A DNA stretch of 64,000 nt from Psychromonas sp. 14N.309.X.WAT.B.A12 (GTDB lineage: Bacteria; Pseudomonadota; Gammaproteobacteria; Enterobacterales; Psychromonadaceae), in contig NZ_JAPNXS010000003.1 of NCBI RefSeq assembly GCF_030397575.1, positions 186,001 through 250,000 of the forward strand, read 5' to 3'. Both the position numbers and the translations under genes were made by a program. Position 1 is the stretch's first letter, and each line of letters starts with the position of its first letter. Below, piece by piece: positions 1 through 7,911 of this stretch. The notes beneath the pieces were generated by a model. That model did no database searches. It was not told where the DNA came from and saw only the letters and a list, made by a program, of their open reading frames with translations.

Positions 1-798
1 CAAGATCTAATGATTGGATTGCGAACTCATCTAGTCGATCAACCCGGTGATGTAAAGGGGTGGGTTTTATACAGCCGTTTAGGCAGTATCTTTAATGATC
101 AACAACTTGCTATAGAAGCAATTGATAAAGCTGTTGCTGCTCAACCTCTGAATACTGAAATTGTACTTGAATCGATTGAATTAAAAATGAAAATTGGTGA
201 CGAATATGAAAAGGCTAGAGCAGAATTGCAACTTAAAAACTTTTTAAAGCAGCATCCTGAAAACTATCAAGCTTGGTCTATGTATGGTCTTTTGGCGTTA
301 CAGCAAGAGAATTTTGAAACTGCGATTAAACGTTGGCAAACCGTTTTGCCTTTGTTGAGCGATAGTAGCGGCGAGCAATCACGCGTTTTAAATAACAGTA
401 TCGCCTATGCTCGACAACAATTGGCCTTACAAAAAGAAAAAAATAATACAGTGGCTGACTTAGAACAATATGAGATCAGTATTACGCTAGCAAAACAGGT
501 ATCATATACGCCCGGCAGCAGTATTTTTATTTACGCACAAGCCGTTGATGGCTCCCCTATGCCTATTGCGGCCGTTAAGTTAGCTATTGATACTTTTCCA
601 ATACAGGTTTTTTTGTCTGATGCGAATGCAATGATTGAAGGTAATAAACTCAGTAATTATGAGCAATTTATCATAAAAGCACGTATTACAGCTGACGGTA
701 CTGCGAATACACAAAGTGGCCAGTGGTTTGGACAAAGTCATATTGTAAAATCAGGTGATACAACGCCTATTAGTATTATTATTAATCAACAATCTTAA
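1..798 (+). CDS. ccmI: CcmI, cytochrome c maturation (3' part)
   Basis: The reading frame is open from base 1, so the 5' end lies outside the window; the ATG at position 10 is probably internal. The visible 265 codons cover the periplasmic part of CcmI, which presents apocytochrome c to the CcmF/H haem ligation machinery. TPR-like helices fill roughly the first 140 residues (for example WSMYGLLALQQENFETAIKRW). They are followed by the C-terminal beta domain typical of CcmI, with IFIYAQAVDGSPMPIAAVK and a LSNYEQFIIKARI segment close to the family pattern. The stop lies 19 bases before the mlaA start, so the two genes may share a transcript. The assignment is from remembered family similarity and fits a position at the end of a ccm operon. 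Confidence 0.8.
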   Translation, partial: QDLMIGLRTHLVDQPGDVKGWVLYSRLGSIFNDQQLAIEAIDKAVAAQPLNTEIVLESIELKMKIGDEYEKARAELQLKNFLKQHPENYQAWSMYGLLALQQENFETAIKRWQTVLPLLSDSSGEQSRVLNNSIAYARQQLALQKEKNNTVADLEQYEISITLAKQVSYTPGSSIFIYAQAVDGSPMPIAAVKLAIDTFPIQVFLSDANAMIEGNKLSNYEQFIIKARITADGTANTQSGQWFGQSHIVKSGDTTPISIIINQQS

Positions 799-817
799 TT
801 TATATGGATGTATCTAT

Positions 818-1594
818 ATGTTTATACGAATCTTATTGCCAACGCTCCTGTTAATGGTGAGCAGCTCTGCTTTCGCTCAATCTGTTCAGGGCAATAAAGA
901 AACTTACATGAGTGACCCAATTGAACCGGTTAACCGTTTAGTTTGGGACTTTAACTATTACGTATTAGATGATTACATCTATAGACCAGTTACAGAAAGC
1001 TATGTTGATTGGGTTCCAAAAGCTGGTCGTGAAGCAATTAATAATGCAGTACAAAACCTAGAAGAGCCTTCAACGATAGTCAACAACTTGCTACAGCTTG
1101 AGTTTCAACACGCAACTGATGCTTTTTTCCGTTTTGCATTTAACTCTACATTCGGTGTATTTGGTTTGTTTGATGTTGCTAAGTACGGCGGGGTAGAGCG
1201 CCGTAGAGAAAGTTTTAGTAATGTATTAGGTAATTGGTATGTGCCTCAAGGGCCTTATCTAATGGTACCCGTTACAGGGCCAAGCAGCGCACGTATTGTA
1301 GTCGGCAGTATTGTCGATAACCTCTATTTCCCAACGACTTACTTTACTTGGTGGCAAACGGCGACTATCTGGATTTTTGATGGTTTGGATGCCCGCTCAA
1401 GTGCATTAGGACAAGAAGTATTAGTAGAGCAATCACTTGATTCATATACTTTTGTAAAAGAAGCTTATATTCAGTCGCGCATAAATGCGCTGCATAAAGA
1501 TAGCAATGAGTTCTTTGAACTTAAGCAGCAATCTGCTGATAAACAAGTGCAAGAGCAAGCGGATCTAAGCGACTTCTTAGATGAAATAGATTAA
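818..1594 (+). CDS. mlaA: MlaA (VacJ) outer-membrane lipid asymmetry protein
   Basis: MlaA removes mislocalised phospholipids from the outer leaflet of the outer membrane and passes them to MlaC. The body of the protein matches the family well: SDPIEPVNRLVWDFNYYVLD near the N-terminus, LEEPSTIVNNLLQ, and a VREAY-like segment (FVKEAYIQSR) near the end. The ATG at 818 gives 258 residues with a clear signal peptide (MFIRILLPTLLLMVSSSAFA, then QS). Family members are normally lipoproteins, but no cysteine follows this signal, so cleavage by signal peptidase I is predicted. A longer GTG start at 755 would overlap ccmI and is less likely. The C-terminal tail is acidic and glutamine-rich. Confidence 0.85.
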   Translation: MFIRILLPTLLLMVSSSAFAQSVQGNKETYMSDPIEPVNRLVWDFNYYVLDDYIYRPVTESYVDWVPKAGREAINNAVQNLEEPSTIVNNLLQLEFQHATDAFFRFAFNSTFGVFGLFDVAKYGGVERRRESFSNVLGNWYVPQGPYLMVPVTGPSSARIVVGSIVDNLYFPTTYFTWWQTATIWIFDGLDARSSALGQEVLVEQSLDSYTFVKEAYIQSRINALHKDSNEFFELKQQSADKQVQEQADLSDFLDEID

Positions 1595-1653
1595 AGAATT
1601 ACAGAATAAAATAGTCAATAAACACGTCAGTTAATTACAAGGTTGGACGCAAA

Positions 1654-2340
1654 ATGTCAGTTTCAAATTTAATCACTATTGATGGTCCAAGTGGGTCAGG
1701 AAAAGGCACCGTGTGCCATATTTTAGCGAAAAAGCTAAAATGGCATTTGTTAGATAGTGGTGCGTTGTATCGTATATTGGCATTTGCAGCATTAAAAAAA
1801 CAACTCCCATTAAATGATTCAGATGCGTTAGCTGCATTAGCTTTAACACTTGATGTATCTTTTGTGTCTAATGGCAGTGGTGTAGATACTTTATTAAGTG
1901 GCGAAAATATTGGCGATAAATTACGTACTGAAGTGGTAGGACAAGCTGCCTCTGAAGTCGCTTCAATTGAACAAGTACGTGCGGCACTACTTGCTCGTCA
2001 ACAAGCTTTTTTACAAGCCCCTGGTTTGATCGCTGATGGTAGAGACATGGGAACCGTGGTGTTTCCAGACGCACCAGTGAAAATATTCCTAGATGCGAGC
2101 GCTGAAGAACGCGCTAAGCGCCGTTTTAATCAGTTGCAAGATAAAGGGTTTAATGTTAGCATCGCGCAAATTTTAAGCGAAATTAAAGAGCGCGATTATC
2201 GCGACCGTAACCGAGCTGTTGCTCCATTACGACCTGCTGATGACGCATTTGTGATTGATTCTACCTCATTAACTATAGATGAAGTGGTTGAGCAAATACT
2301 CAACTTGACGGCGCTGAAATTAAAAATTGCAACTGAATAA
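1654..2340 (+). CDS. cmk: Cytidylate kinase
   Basis: Phosphorylates CMP and dCMP with ATP in the cytoplasm, feeding pyrimidine nucleotide pools. The P-loop GPSGSGKGT is at residues 11-19, followed by LDSGALYR in the nucleotide-monophosphate-binding region. [20 protein letters not shown] and [14 protein letters not shown] are characteristic of bacterial Cmk. The 228-residue length is normal. The gene directly precedes rpsA, as in most gammaproteobacteria, and the next 103 bases form the rpsA leader, so transcripts may continue into rpsA. Confidence 0.97.
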   Translation: MSVSNLITIDGPSGSGKGTVCHILAKKLKWHLLDSGALYRILAFAALKKQLPLNDSDALAALALTLDVSFVSNGSGVDTLLSGENIGDKLRTEVVGQAASEVASIEQVRAALLARQQAFLQAPGLIADGRDMGTVVFPDAPVKIFLDASAEERAKRRFNQLQDKGFNVSIAQILSEIKERDYRDRNRAVAPLRPADDAFVIDSTSLTIDEVVEQILNLTALKLKIATE

Positions 2341-2443
2341 TCAGTTGTGTACTAAAACTACTTCATGGATGAAGTGGTAATCTTTCTTGCCTCCCATACG
2401 AATGGACTGTATGTGGTTGTATAAAATAAGTGTGAATAAATAG
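2341..2443 (+). promoter_or_regulatory. rpsA leader with two GGA-loop hairpins (S1 autoregulation)
   Basis: Two hairpins can be drawn in this leader. The first spans 2357-2378 (arms ACTACTTCA and TGAAGTGGT, with one G-U pair) and shows GGA in its loop at 2367-2369. The second spans 2395-2413 (arms CATAC and GTATG) and shows GGA in its loop at 2404-2406. No proper Shine-Dalgarno sequence precedes the rpsA ATG. In Escherichia coli, rpsA has no strong SD and relies on structured hairpins with GGA loops that S1 recognises for self-control. The architecture here is the same; the regulatory role is inferred. Confidence 0.6.
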
Positions 2444-4114
2444 ATGATGGAATCTTTTGCTGAACTATTTGAAGAATCTCTTCAACAAGTAGAAACTCGC
2501 CCAGGTACAATTGTTAAAGGTACAATCGTACGTATTAGCAACAACTTAGTATTCGTTGATGCAGGTCTTAAATCTGAAGCTGCTATCCCAGTTGAAGAGT
2601 TCAAGAACGCTGCTGGCGAAGTTGAAGTTGAAGTTGGCGATGTTTGTGATGTAGCGTTAGACGCTGTAGAAGACGGTTTCGGTGAAACTAAACTTTCTCG
2701 CGAAAAAGCTAAACGTCACGAAGCTTGGATCCAATTAGAGAAAGCGTACGAAGACCAAGAAACAGTTATCGGTGTTATTAACGGTAAAGTTAAAGGTGGT
2801 TTCACTGTTGAATTAAACGGTATCCGTGCTTTCCTACCTGGTTCATTAGTTGACGTACGTCCAGTACGTGACACTGCTCACCTTGAAAACAAAGATATTG
2901 AATTCAAAGTGATCAAGCTAGACCAAAAACGCAACAACGTTGTTGTATCTCGTCGTGCTGTTATCGAAACTGAAAACAGTGTTGAACGTGATGAACTTCT
3001 TGAGAACCTACAAGAAGGTCAAGAAGTTAAAGGTATCGTTAAGAACCTAACTGACTACGGTGCTTTCGTAGACTTAGGTGGTGTAGACGGCCTATTACAT
3101 ATCACAGATATGGCTTGGAAACGCGTTAAGCACCCAAGTGAAATCGTAACTGTTGGTGAAGAAATCAACGTTAAAATCCTTAAGTTTGACCGTGAGCGCA
3201 CTCGTGTTTCTCTAGGTCTTAAGCAATTAGGTGAAGATCCATGGGTTGCAATCGCTAAGCGTTACCCAGAATCAACTCGTCTAACTGGTAAAGTTACAAA
3301 CTTAACTGATTACGGTTGTTTCGTTGAAATTGAAGAAGGCGTAGAAGGTCTTGTTCACGTTTCTGAAATGGATTGGACTAACAAAAACATCCACCCATCT
3401 AAAGTTGTTAACTTAGGTGATATGGCTGAAGTTATGGTTCTAGACATCGACGAAGAACGTCGTCGTATTTCTCTAGGTCTTAAGCAATGTAAAGCTAACC
3501 CGTGGGAAGAGTTCTCTTCAACACACGATAAAGGACAAAAAGTTTCTGGTAAGATTAAATCTATCACTGACTTCGGTATCTTCATCGGTCTTGACGGTAA
3601 CATCGACGGCCTAGTTCACCTTTCTGACATCAGTTGGGAAGTTGAAGGCGAAAAAGCTGTACTTGACTACAAAAAAGGCGACGAAATCGAAGCTGTTGTA
3701 TTACAAGTTGACCCAGAGCGCGAACGTATTTCTCTAGGTATCAAGCAAATCGCTGCTGACCCATTCAATAACTACCTAGCAGAATTCAAGAAAGGTGCTA
3801 TCGTTACTGGTACTATCTCTGAAGTTGATGCTAAGGGTGCTACAGTTACTCTTACTGAAGGCGTTGAAGGTTACATCCGTGTTGCAGATATCTCACGTGA
3901 CCGTATCGAAGATGCATCTACAGTACTAAAAGCTGGTGAGTCTGTTGAAGCTAAATACGTAGGTGTTGATCGTAAGAATCGCGTAATCAGTCTATCTATC
4001 AAAGCGAAAGATGAAGCTGATGAGAAAGATGCTATCGATAGCTTGAAGCAACAAGACGAAGCAAGCATGGGTAATGCAATGCTAGACGCGTTTAACGCTG
4101 CTAAAGGTAAATAA
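2444..4114 (+). CDS. rpsA: 30S ribosomal protein S1
   Basis: S1 helps the 30S subunit bind and unfold mRNA. The 556 residues match the full-length gammaproteobacterial form, with six S1 (OB-fold) repeats at about 20-87, 105-171, 190-260, 277-347, 364-434 and 451-520. The recurring VSLGLKQ/ISLGIKQ ends of repeats are easy to see. The ATG at 2444 fits family N-termini ([13 protein letters not shown]); a second ATG at 2447 would lose one residue. Translation starts without a clear SD, as expected for this gene. Codon use is strongly biased towards highly expressed choices (GGT, GTT, CGT), unlike most neighbours. ihfB follows 83 bases downstream. Confidence 0.98.
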   Translation: MMESFAELFEESLQQVETRPGTIVKGTIVRISNNLVFVDAGLKSEAAIPVEEFKNAAGEVEVEVGDVCDVALDAVEDGFGETKLSREKAKRHEAWIQLEKAYEDQETVIGVINGKVKGGFTVELNGIRAFLPGSLVDVRPVRDTAHLENKDIEFKVIKLDQKRNNVVVSRRAVIETENSVERDELLENLQEGQEVKGIVKNLTDYGAFVDLGGVDGLLHITDMAWKRVKHPSEIVTVGEEINVKILKFDRERTRVSLGLKQLGEDPWVAIAKRYPESTRLTGKVTNLTDYGCFVEIEEGVEGLVHVSEMDWTNKNIHPSKVVNLGDMAEVMVLDIDEERRRISLGLKQCKANPWEEFSSTHDKGQKVSGKIKSITDFGIFIGLDGNIDGLVHLSDISWEVEGEKAVLDYKKGDEIEAVVLQVDPERERISLGIKQIAADPFNNYLAEFKKGAIVTGTISEVDAKGATVTLTEGVEGYIRVADISRDRIEDASTVLKAGESVEAKYVGVDRKNRVISLSIKAKDEADEKDAIDSLKQQDEASMGNAMLDAFNAAKGK

Positions 4115-4120
4115 TTAAAT

Positions 4121-4138
4121 GTGGCTGTTAACAGCCAC
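4121..4138 (+). terminator. Perfect palindrome between rpsA and ihfB
   Basis: GTGGCTG and CAGCCAC are separated by TTAA, giving a 7-bp stem that can be read as an 18-base perfect palindrome. Only a short T stretch follows, so it is more likely a weak attenuator or RNA-stabilising hairpin than a full terminator. Confidence 0.35.
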
Positions 4139-4197
4139 GTTTAAAGCATTAACCTGGAGTCTTTTTTAATTTGTATTCACATAATACGAGGTAAGTT

Positions 4198-4485
4198 ATG
4201 ACTAAGTCTGATCTAATCGAAAGGCTAACCAGCAAACACTTTCAATTGTCGGTTAAAGAAGTTGAAGATAGTGTAAGAGAAACATTAACTCTGATGACGA
4301 ACTCTCTCGCTTCTGGCGAAAGAATTGAAGTAAGAGGTTTTGGTAGTTTTTCTTTACATTACCGTGCCCCACGTATCGGCCGTAATCCTAAAACAGGTGA
4401 TAAGGTTGAATTGGGGGGTAAATATGTTCCGCACTTTAAACCGGGTAAAGCGTTGAGAGAACGTGTTAATGCGTTAAATACCTAA
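4198..4485 (+). CDS. ihfB: Integration host factor beta subunit
   Basis: IHF is an IhfA-IhfB dimer that binds and sharply bends DNA. It often supports sigma-54 promoters, which matters for the flagellar genes downstream. The 95-residue length is standard. The start [10 protein letters not shown], the GFGSF turn, and the DNA-binding arm [12 protein letters not shown] with its intercalating proline are family hallmarks. The ATG is preceded by ACGAGGTAAGTT, a good ribosome-binding site. The rpsA-ihfB-lapA-lapB-pyrF order is that of enteric and Vibrio genomes. A strong terminator follows. Confidence 0.96.
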   Translation: MTKSDLIERLTSKHFQLSVKEVEDSVRETLTLMTNSLASGERIEVRGFGSFSLHYRAPRIGRNPKTGDKVELGGKYVPHFKPGKALRERVNALNT

Positions 4486-4491
4486 ATATCC

Positions 4492-4519
4492 AAATGGTGC
4501 CGAAAGGCACCATTTTTTT
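4492..4519 (+). terminator. Rho-independent terminator after ihfB
   Basis: A 10-bp perfect stem, AAATGGTGCC with GGCACCATTT, closes a GAAA tetraloop at 4502-4505 and runs into seven consecutive T residues. Confidence 0.92.
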
Positions 4520-4677
4520 ACTTGTCTATTTTTACCTGCTTTTATCATCCCTTTTCTTATAACTGTATTAATTTGATCACTATCTGAGTCGATAATCATA
4601 AACGAAGCATATCAATGATTTATTCCCTGATTGATTTATAATACACTCAGTACTTCTGTTCTTGTGTGGGTATCAGT

Positions 4678-4965
4678 ATGAAAAGATTTCTAACTATATT
4701 AATCACAGTGATATTTTTTATTATCGTGATTGTATTAGGTTTACAAAACCAACAGTCGGTTACATTTAATTATCTTATTGCGCAAAATGATTTACGCTTA
4801 TCAACCTTATTAGCGGTTATATTTTCCTTTGGTTTTATAATTGCGTTGTGTCTTGGTAGCTATTTCCACCTCGCTTTAAAAATGAAATGTCGCCAATTGA
4901 ATAAATTGAATATAAAGCAGCGCCGAGAGTTGAATGATTTACGTGACCGTATCGAAAAAGATTAA
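4678..4965 (+). CDS. lapA: LapA, inner-membrane LPS assembly protein
   Basis: LapA (YciS) works with LapB in controlling LPS synthesis through the FtsH-LpxC proteolysis pathway. The 95-residue protein has an N-terminal transmembrane helix (about 5-22), the conserved LGLQNQQSVTFNYLIAQ segment, a second helix (about 44-63) and a basic coiled-coil tail. The ATG at 4678 gives the family-like start MKRFLTILI; a GTG at 4666 in the same frame would add four residues and is less likely. It is separated from lapB by only six bases, so the two are surely one operon. Confidence 0.88.
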   Translation: MKRFLTILITVIFFIIVIVLGLQNQQSVTFNYLIAQNDLRLSTLLAVIFSFGFIIALCLGSYFHLALKMKCRQLNKLNIKQRRELNDLRDRIEKD

Positions 4966-4971
4966 TTCTTA

Positions 4972-6144
4972 GTGCAAGAAATATTCTTCCTCCTACTCCC
5001 CGTAGCTGCCTTTTATGGCTGGTACATGGGCGTGCGTAGCGTTTATCAAAAGAAACAAAAGAAAGGTAATCAGCTAAGCAGGGAATATGTGCAGGGGTTA
5101 AATTTCCTGTTAAATGAACAGCCGGATAAAGCGGTTGATCATTTTATTGCTTTGCTTGATGTTGATGATGAAACCATTGAAACACATCTTGCTCTGGGTA
5201 ATCTATTTCGCCAAAACGGTGAAGTTGACCGCGCTATTCGCATCCATCAAAATTTGATTGCTAGGCCTTCTTTGACACTAGAACAACGTGACTTAGCTAT
5301 GCTGCAATTGGGTAAAGACTTTTACCAATCAGGTTTGTTCGATCGCAGTGAAGAAACCTTTATTCAACTCAAAGAGTCTCCTGAATACAGACAAGTTGCA
5401 CTTGAGAATCTGTTACTTATTTATCAACAATTAAAAGATTGGCAAGAAGCGATTAATTGCACTGAGCAAATGGATAAGATAGGCAAAGCACAGGCTAAGC
5501 CAAGAACCTTATCCTATTTATATTGTAGTTTGGCTGATCAAATGAAAAAGCCTGAACAACAAAAGCAAGCGGTAAAGCTATACCAAAAAGCATTAGTGAC
5601 CTTTCCAAAATGTATTCGTGCTTGTTTAGCAATGGCTGATTATTATGAGCAAAACCAGCAATTAGATAAAGCCTTACAGATATTAGAGCAAGTTCCTGAA
5701 CTAGATATAGACTTTACAGAAGTCATCTTAGAAAAGTTGCACACACTACATAAGCAAGCCAATACTGAGCAAGAGCTAATGTTGTATTTGAAGCGAATTA
5801 TCCAATTAGGTGCTGGCGCAAGTGCGGTTATTTTGCTGGCTAAATTGATTGCAGAATTTCAAAGCATTGAAAAAGCCCAAACCTTTATGTTACAAGAGCT
5901 GCGCCGCAACCCAACAATGAAAGGCTTTAATCATTTGATGACTTATCATCTGAGTTTAGCACAATCAGATAATGAAAAAGAGAGCCTGTTATTTTTACAT
6001 AAATTAGTAAGCGAACAGATTACCTTTAGACCTCAATATCGCTGTCAAAAATGTGGCTATTCCACTAAGAAATTATTTTGGCAATGTCCATCCTGTAAAA
6101 GTTGGGGACGAATTAAACCAATTAGAGGTTTAGATGGCGAATAA
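4972..6144 (+). CDS. lapB: LapB, LPS assembly TPR protein
   Basis: LapB (YciM) adapts FtsH to LpxC and so balances lipid A against phospholipid. It begins with a GTG codon and a membrane anchor, EIFFLLLPVAAFYGWYMG, that matches the family start. A series of TPR units follows (for example AHLALGNLFR-type repeats such as THLALGNLFRQNGEVDRAI). The C-terminus has a rubredoxin-like zinc ribbon with two CxxC pairs (CQKCGY and CPSCKS) and ends in IKPIRGLDGE. Its 390 residues match full-length family members. It follows lapA by six bases and precedes pyrF by 48 bases. Confidence 0.95.
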   Translation: MQEIFFLLLPVAAFYGWYMGVRSVYQKKQKKGNQLSREYVQGLNFLLNEQPDKAVDHFIALLDVDDETIETHLALGNLFRQNGEVDRAIRIHQNLIARPSLTLEQRDLAMLQLGKDFYQSGLFDRSEETFIQLKESPEYRQVALENLLLIYQQLKDWQEAINCTEQMDKIGKAQAKPRTLSYLYCSLADQMKKPEQQKQAVKLYQKALVTFPKCIRACLAMADYYEQNQQLDKALQILEQVPELDIDFTEVILEKLHTLHKQANTEQELMLYLKRIIQLGAGASAVILLAKLIAEFQSIEKAQTFMLQELRRNPTMKGFNHLMTYHLSLAQSDNEKESLLFLHKLVSEQITFRPQYRCQKCGYSTKKLFWQCPSCKSWGRIKPIRGLDGE

Positions 6145-6192
6145 ATATGTTAGTAATAAAAAATTAGTTAACCCTCTAAGATAGGAAAAGAG

Positions 6193-6897
6193 ATGAGTCA
6201 ATCAGTCGACCCAAAAGTTGTTATTGCTTTAGATTATGATAACAAAGCACAAGCACTTGCGTTTATCGAGCAGCTAGATCCAACCACTTGCCGTTTAAAA
6301 ATTGGTAAAGAGATGTTTACCCATTTTGGACCTGAATTTGTACAATTATTAGTCTCTAAAGGTTTTGATATTTTCCTTGACCTAAAATTCCATGATATTC
6401 CAAATACAGTCGCTAAAGCAGTAAAAGCAGCGGCGGATCTAGGAGTCTGGATGGTAAATGTACATGCTAGTGGTGGCCGTAGAATGATGGAAGCTGCTAA
6501 AGCTGTTTTAGAACCTTACGGTGATAAAGCGCCATTATTAATTGCAGTAACAGTATTAACAAGCATGGACCAAAGTGACTTGACTGAGTTAGGTATTAAC
6601 TTGACACCTGCTGAGCAGGTTAAACGTCTTGCTTTACTCACTAAATCGTCTGGCTTAGATGGGGTGGTTTGCTCTTCACATGAAGCTGAAGAATTAAAAG
6701 CCTTACTAGGTGACGAATTTAAGTTAGTAACGCCTGGTATTCGCCCAGAGGGAAGTGATGCCGGTGACCAGCGTCGTATTAAAACACCTAAGCAAGCAAT
6801 CGATAGCGGCTCTGATTACTTAGTGATTGGTCGACCTATTACACAGGCTGAAGATCCTGTTACTGTGCTACATAATATTAACGATTCATTAAGATAA
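6193..6897 (+). CDS. pyrF: Orotidine 5'-phosphate decarboxylase
   Basis: Catalyses decarboxylation of OMP to UMP, the last step of de novo pyrimidine synthesis. The catalytic DxKxxD motif is visible as DLKFHD (D63, K65, D68). VNVHASGG and [17 protein letters not shown] follow as in other gammaproteobacterial PyrF proteins. The 234 residues are full length. AGGAAAAGAG just before the ATG serves as ribosome-binding site. The lapAB-pyrF order is conserved in the class; here the next gene is a MaoC-type hydratase instead of the yciH found in E. coli. Confidence 0.97.
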   Translation: MSQSVDPKVVIALDYDNKAQALAFIEQLDPTTCRLKIGKEMFTHFGPEFVQLLVSKGFDIFLDLKFHDIPNTVAKAVKAAADLGVWMVNVHASGGRRMMEAAKAVLEPYGDKAPLLIAVTVLTSMDQSDLTELGINLTPAEQVKRLALLTKSSGLDGVVCSSHEAEELKALLGDEFKLVTPGIRPEGSDAGDQRRIKTPKQAIDSGSDYLVIGRPITQAEDPVTVLHNINDSLR

Positions 6898-6926
6898 ATT
6901 TAGATCGTTATGGAAGCTCAAGCTCT

Positions 6927-7613
6927 ATGAAAAAAATCGATATTAATAAATATAAAACAGAATTCATGCAAAAGATTGCGTTTGATTTTAAGCAATGGAT
7001 GTCACCAGCAGTGCGCGATTATTATGCGCTGTTTTTAAAAACAACACATTATAAAAGAGCTCACCTTTTAGCTTGGATTAAAGAATATTCGGTTTTAGAA
7101 AATGGGCGTTCTGTAAAAGTTGCACAACAACCTATACAAGTTTCATCAGAAGCTCGAGAATTGTTTTTATGCTTACAAACTAAAATTGGTGAAGAAGTTC
7201 ACGTGGGGGAATGGTTAACAATTACCCAGGATAGAGTTGATCAATTTGCCAATGTAACAGGTGATCATCAGTGGCTTCATAATGATGTTGAACGAGCGCA
7301 GAAAGAGTCTCCTTTTAAAACGACTATTGCCCATGGTTTCCTAACATTGTCATTATTACCTTATTTGACAGATAGTGTTGATCCAGAGCGTCCAGCATAT
7401 GCGAATGCCAAAATGACGGTTAACTATGGGTTAAATAAAGTACGCTTTCCTTACCCTGTTAAAACTGGTTCAGTCATTCGAGCGCATAGTCGTTTAATTA
7501 AAGTTTCTCCTATTAAACGAGGCCTTGAGATCGAAAAAGAGATCTCTGTTGAGATCCAAGGGACACGTCGACCAGGATGTGTTGCGGTCTCAGTTGTACG
7601 TGTTTACTTTTAA
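6927..7613 (+). CDS. MaoC-like hot-dog dehydratase
   Basis: The C-terminal two thirds (about 90-228) form a MaoC-type hot-dog domain, the fold of R-specific enoyl-CoA hydratases. The catalytic Asp and His spaced five residues apart are present in GDHQWLHND (D113, H118). The segment AHGFLTLSLLPYL follows, as in the family. The first 80 or so residues, rich in Lys and aromatic residues, are not recognised and may be a lid or partner surface. The likely reaction is hydration or dehydration of an acyl-CoA, but the substrate cannot be read from the sequence. It lies 29 bases after pyrF on the same strand and is followed by a terminator. Confidence 0.75.
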   Translation: MKKIDINKYKTEFMQKIAFDFKQWMSPAVRDYYALFLKTTHYKRAHLLAWIKEYSVLENGRSVKVAQQPIQVSSEARELFLCLQTKIGEEVHVGEWLTITQDRVDQFANVTGDHQWLHNDVERAQKESPFKTTIAHGFLTLSLLPYLTDSVDPERPAYANAKMTVNYGLNKVRFPYPVKTGSVIRAHSRLIKVSPIKRGLEIEKEISVEIQGTRRPGCVAVSVVRVYF

Positions 7614-7644
7614 TTCAAATAGTTAGATTTAAAAATTGATAGAT

Positions 7645-7679
7645 AAGGCGTTGGATCTGAAGATTCAGCGCCTTTTTTT
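7645..7679 (+). terminator. Terminator after the MaoC-like gene
   Basis: A 13-bp stem with two G-U pairs, AAGGCGTTGGATC against GATTCAGCGCCTT, closes a TGAA loop and ends in a run of seven T residues. It isolates the pyrF unit from the flagellar block. Confidence 0.88.
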
Positions 7680-7715
7680 ATGGTTAAAAAATATTAATTA
7701 ATTTAATAAAAGGGC

Positions 7716-7742
7716 TAAAGATCTTTTTCCGATGGTCGATAT
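7716..7742 (+). promoter_or_regulatory. Distal sigma-28-like flagellin promoter
   Basis: TAAA at 7716-7719, a 15-base spacer and GTCGATAT at 7735-7742 match the flagellar sigma factor (FliA) pattern TAAA-N15-GCCGATAA in 4/4 and 6/8 positions. Predicted transcripts would start about 160 bases before the flagellin ATG. Confidence 0.5.
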
Positions 7743-7811
7743 AGTAATTAAGTCTGAACATTGACTGCTTTAACAAGGAACCGTTAACAGAAAGTAATTA
7801 ATCAAAAACAT

Positions 7812-7838
7812 TAAAGTTATTTTTTAAGCGGTCGATAA
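7812..7838 (+). promoter_or_regulatory. Proximal sigma-28-like flagellin promoter
   Basis: TAAA at 7812-7815, a 15-base spacer and GTCGATAA at 7831-7838 match the FliA pattern in 4/4 and 7/8 positions. It is the better of two tandem copies and lies about 75 bases upstream of the flagellin start codon. Confidence 0.7.
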
Positions 7839-7911
7839 AACACTATGACAAACAATTACAACTAACTTCATTATTATGAATTTTAGAAAGATATAAACCA
7901 AGGAGCTCATC

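Noticed and set aside
755..817. In-frame GTG extension of mlaA that creates an LYGC lipobox-like sequence.
   Set aside because: It overlaps ccmI by 44 bases and is followed by a second complete signal peptide. Tyr at the -2 position is unusual. The ATG at 818 is a simpler start.
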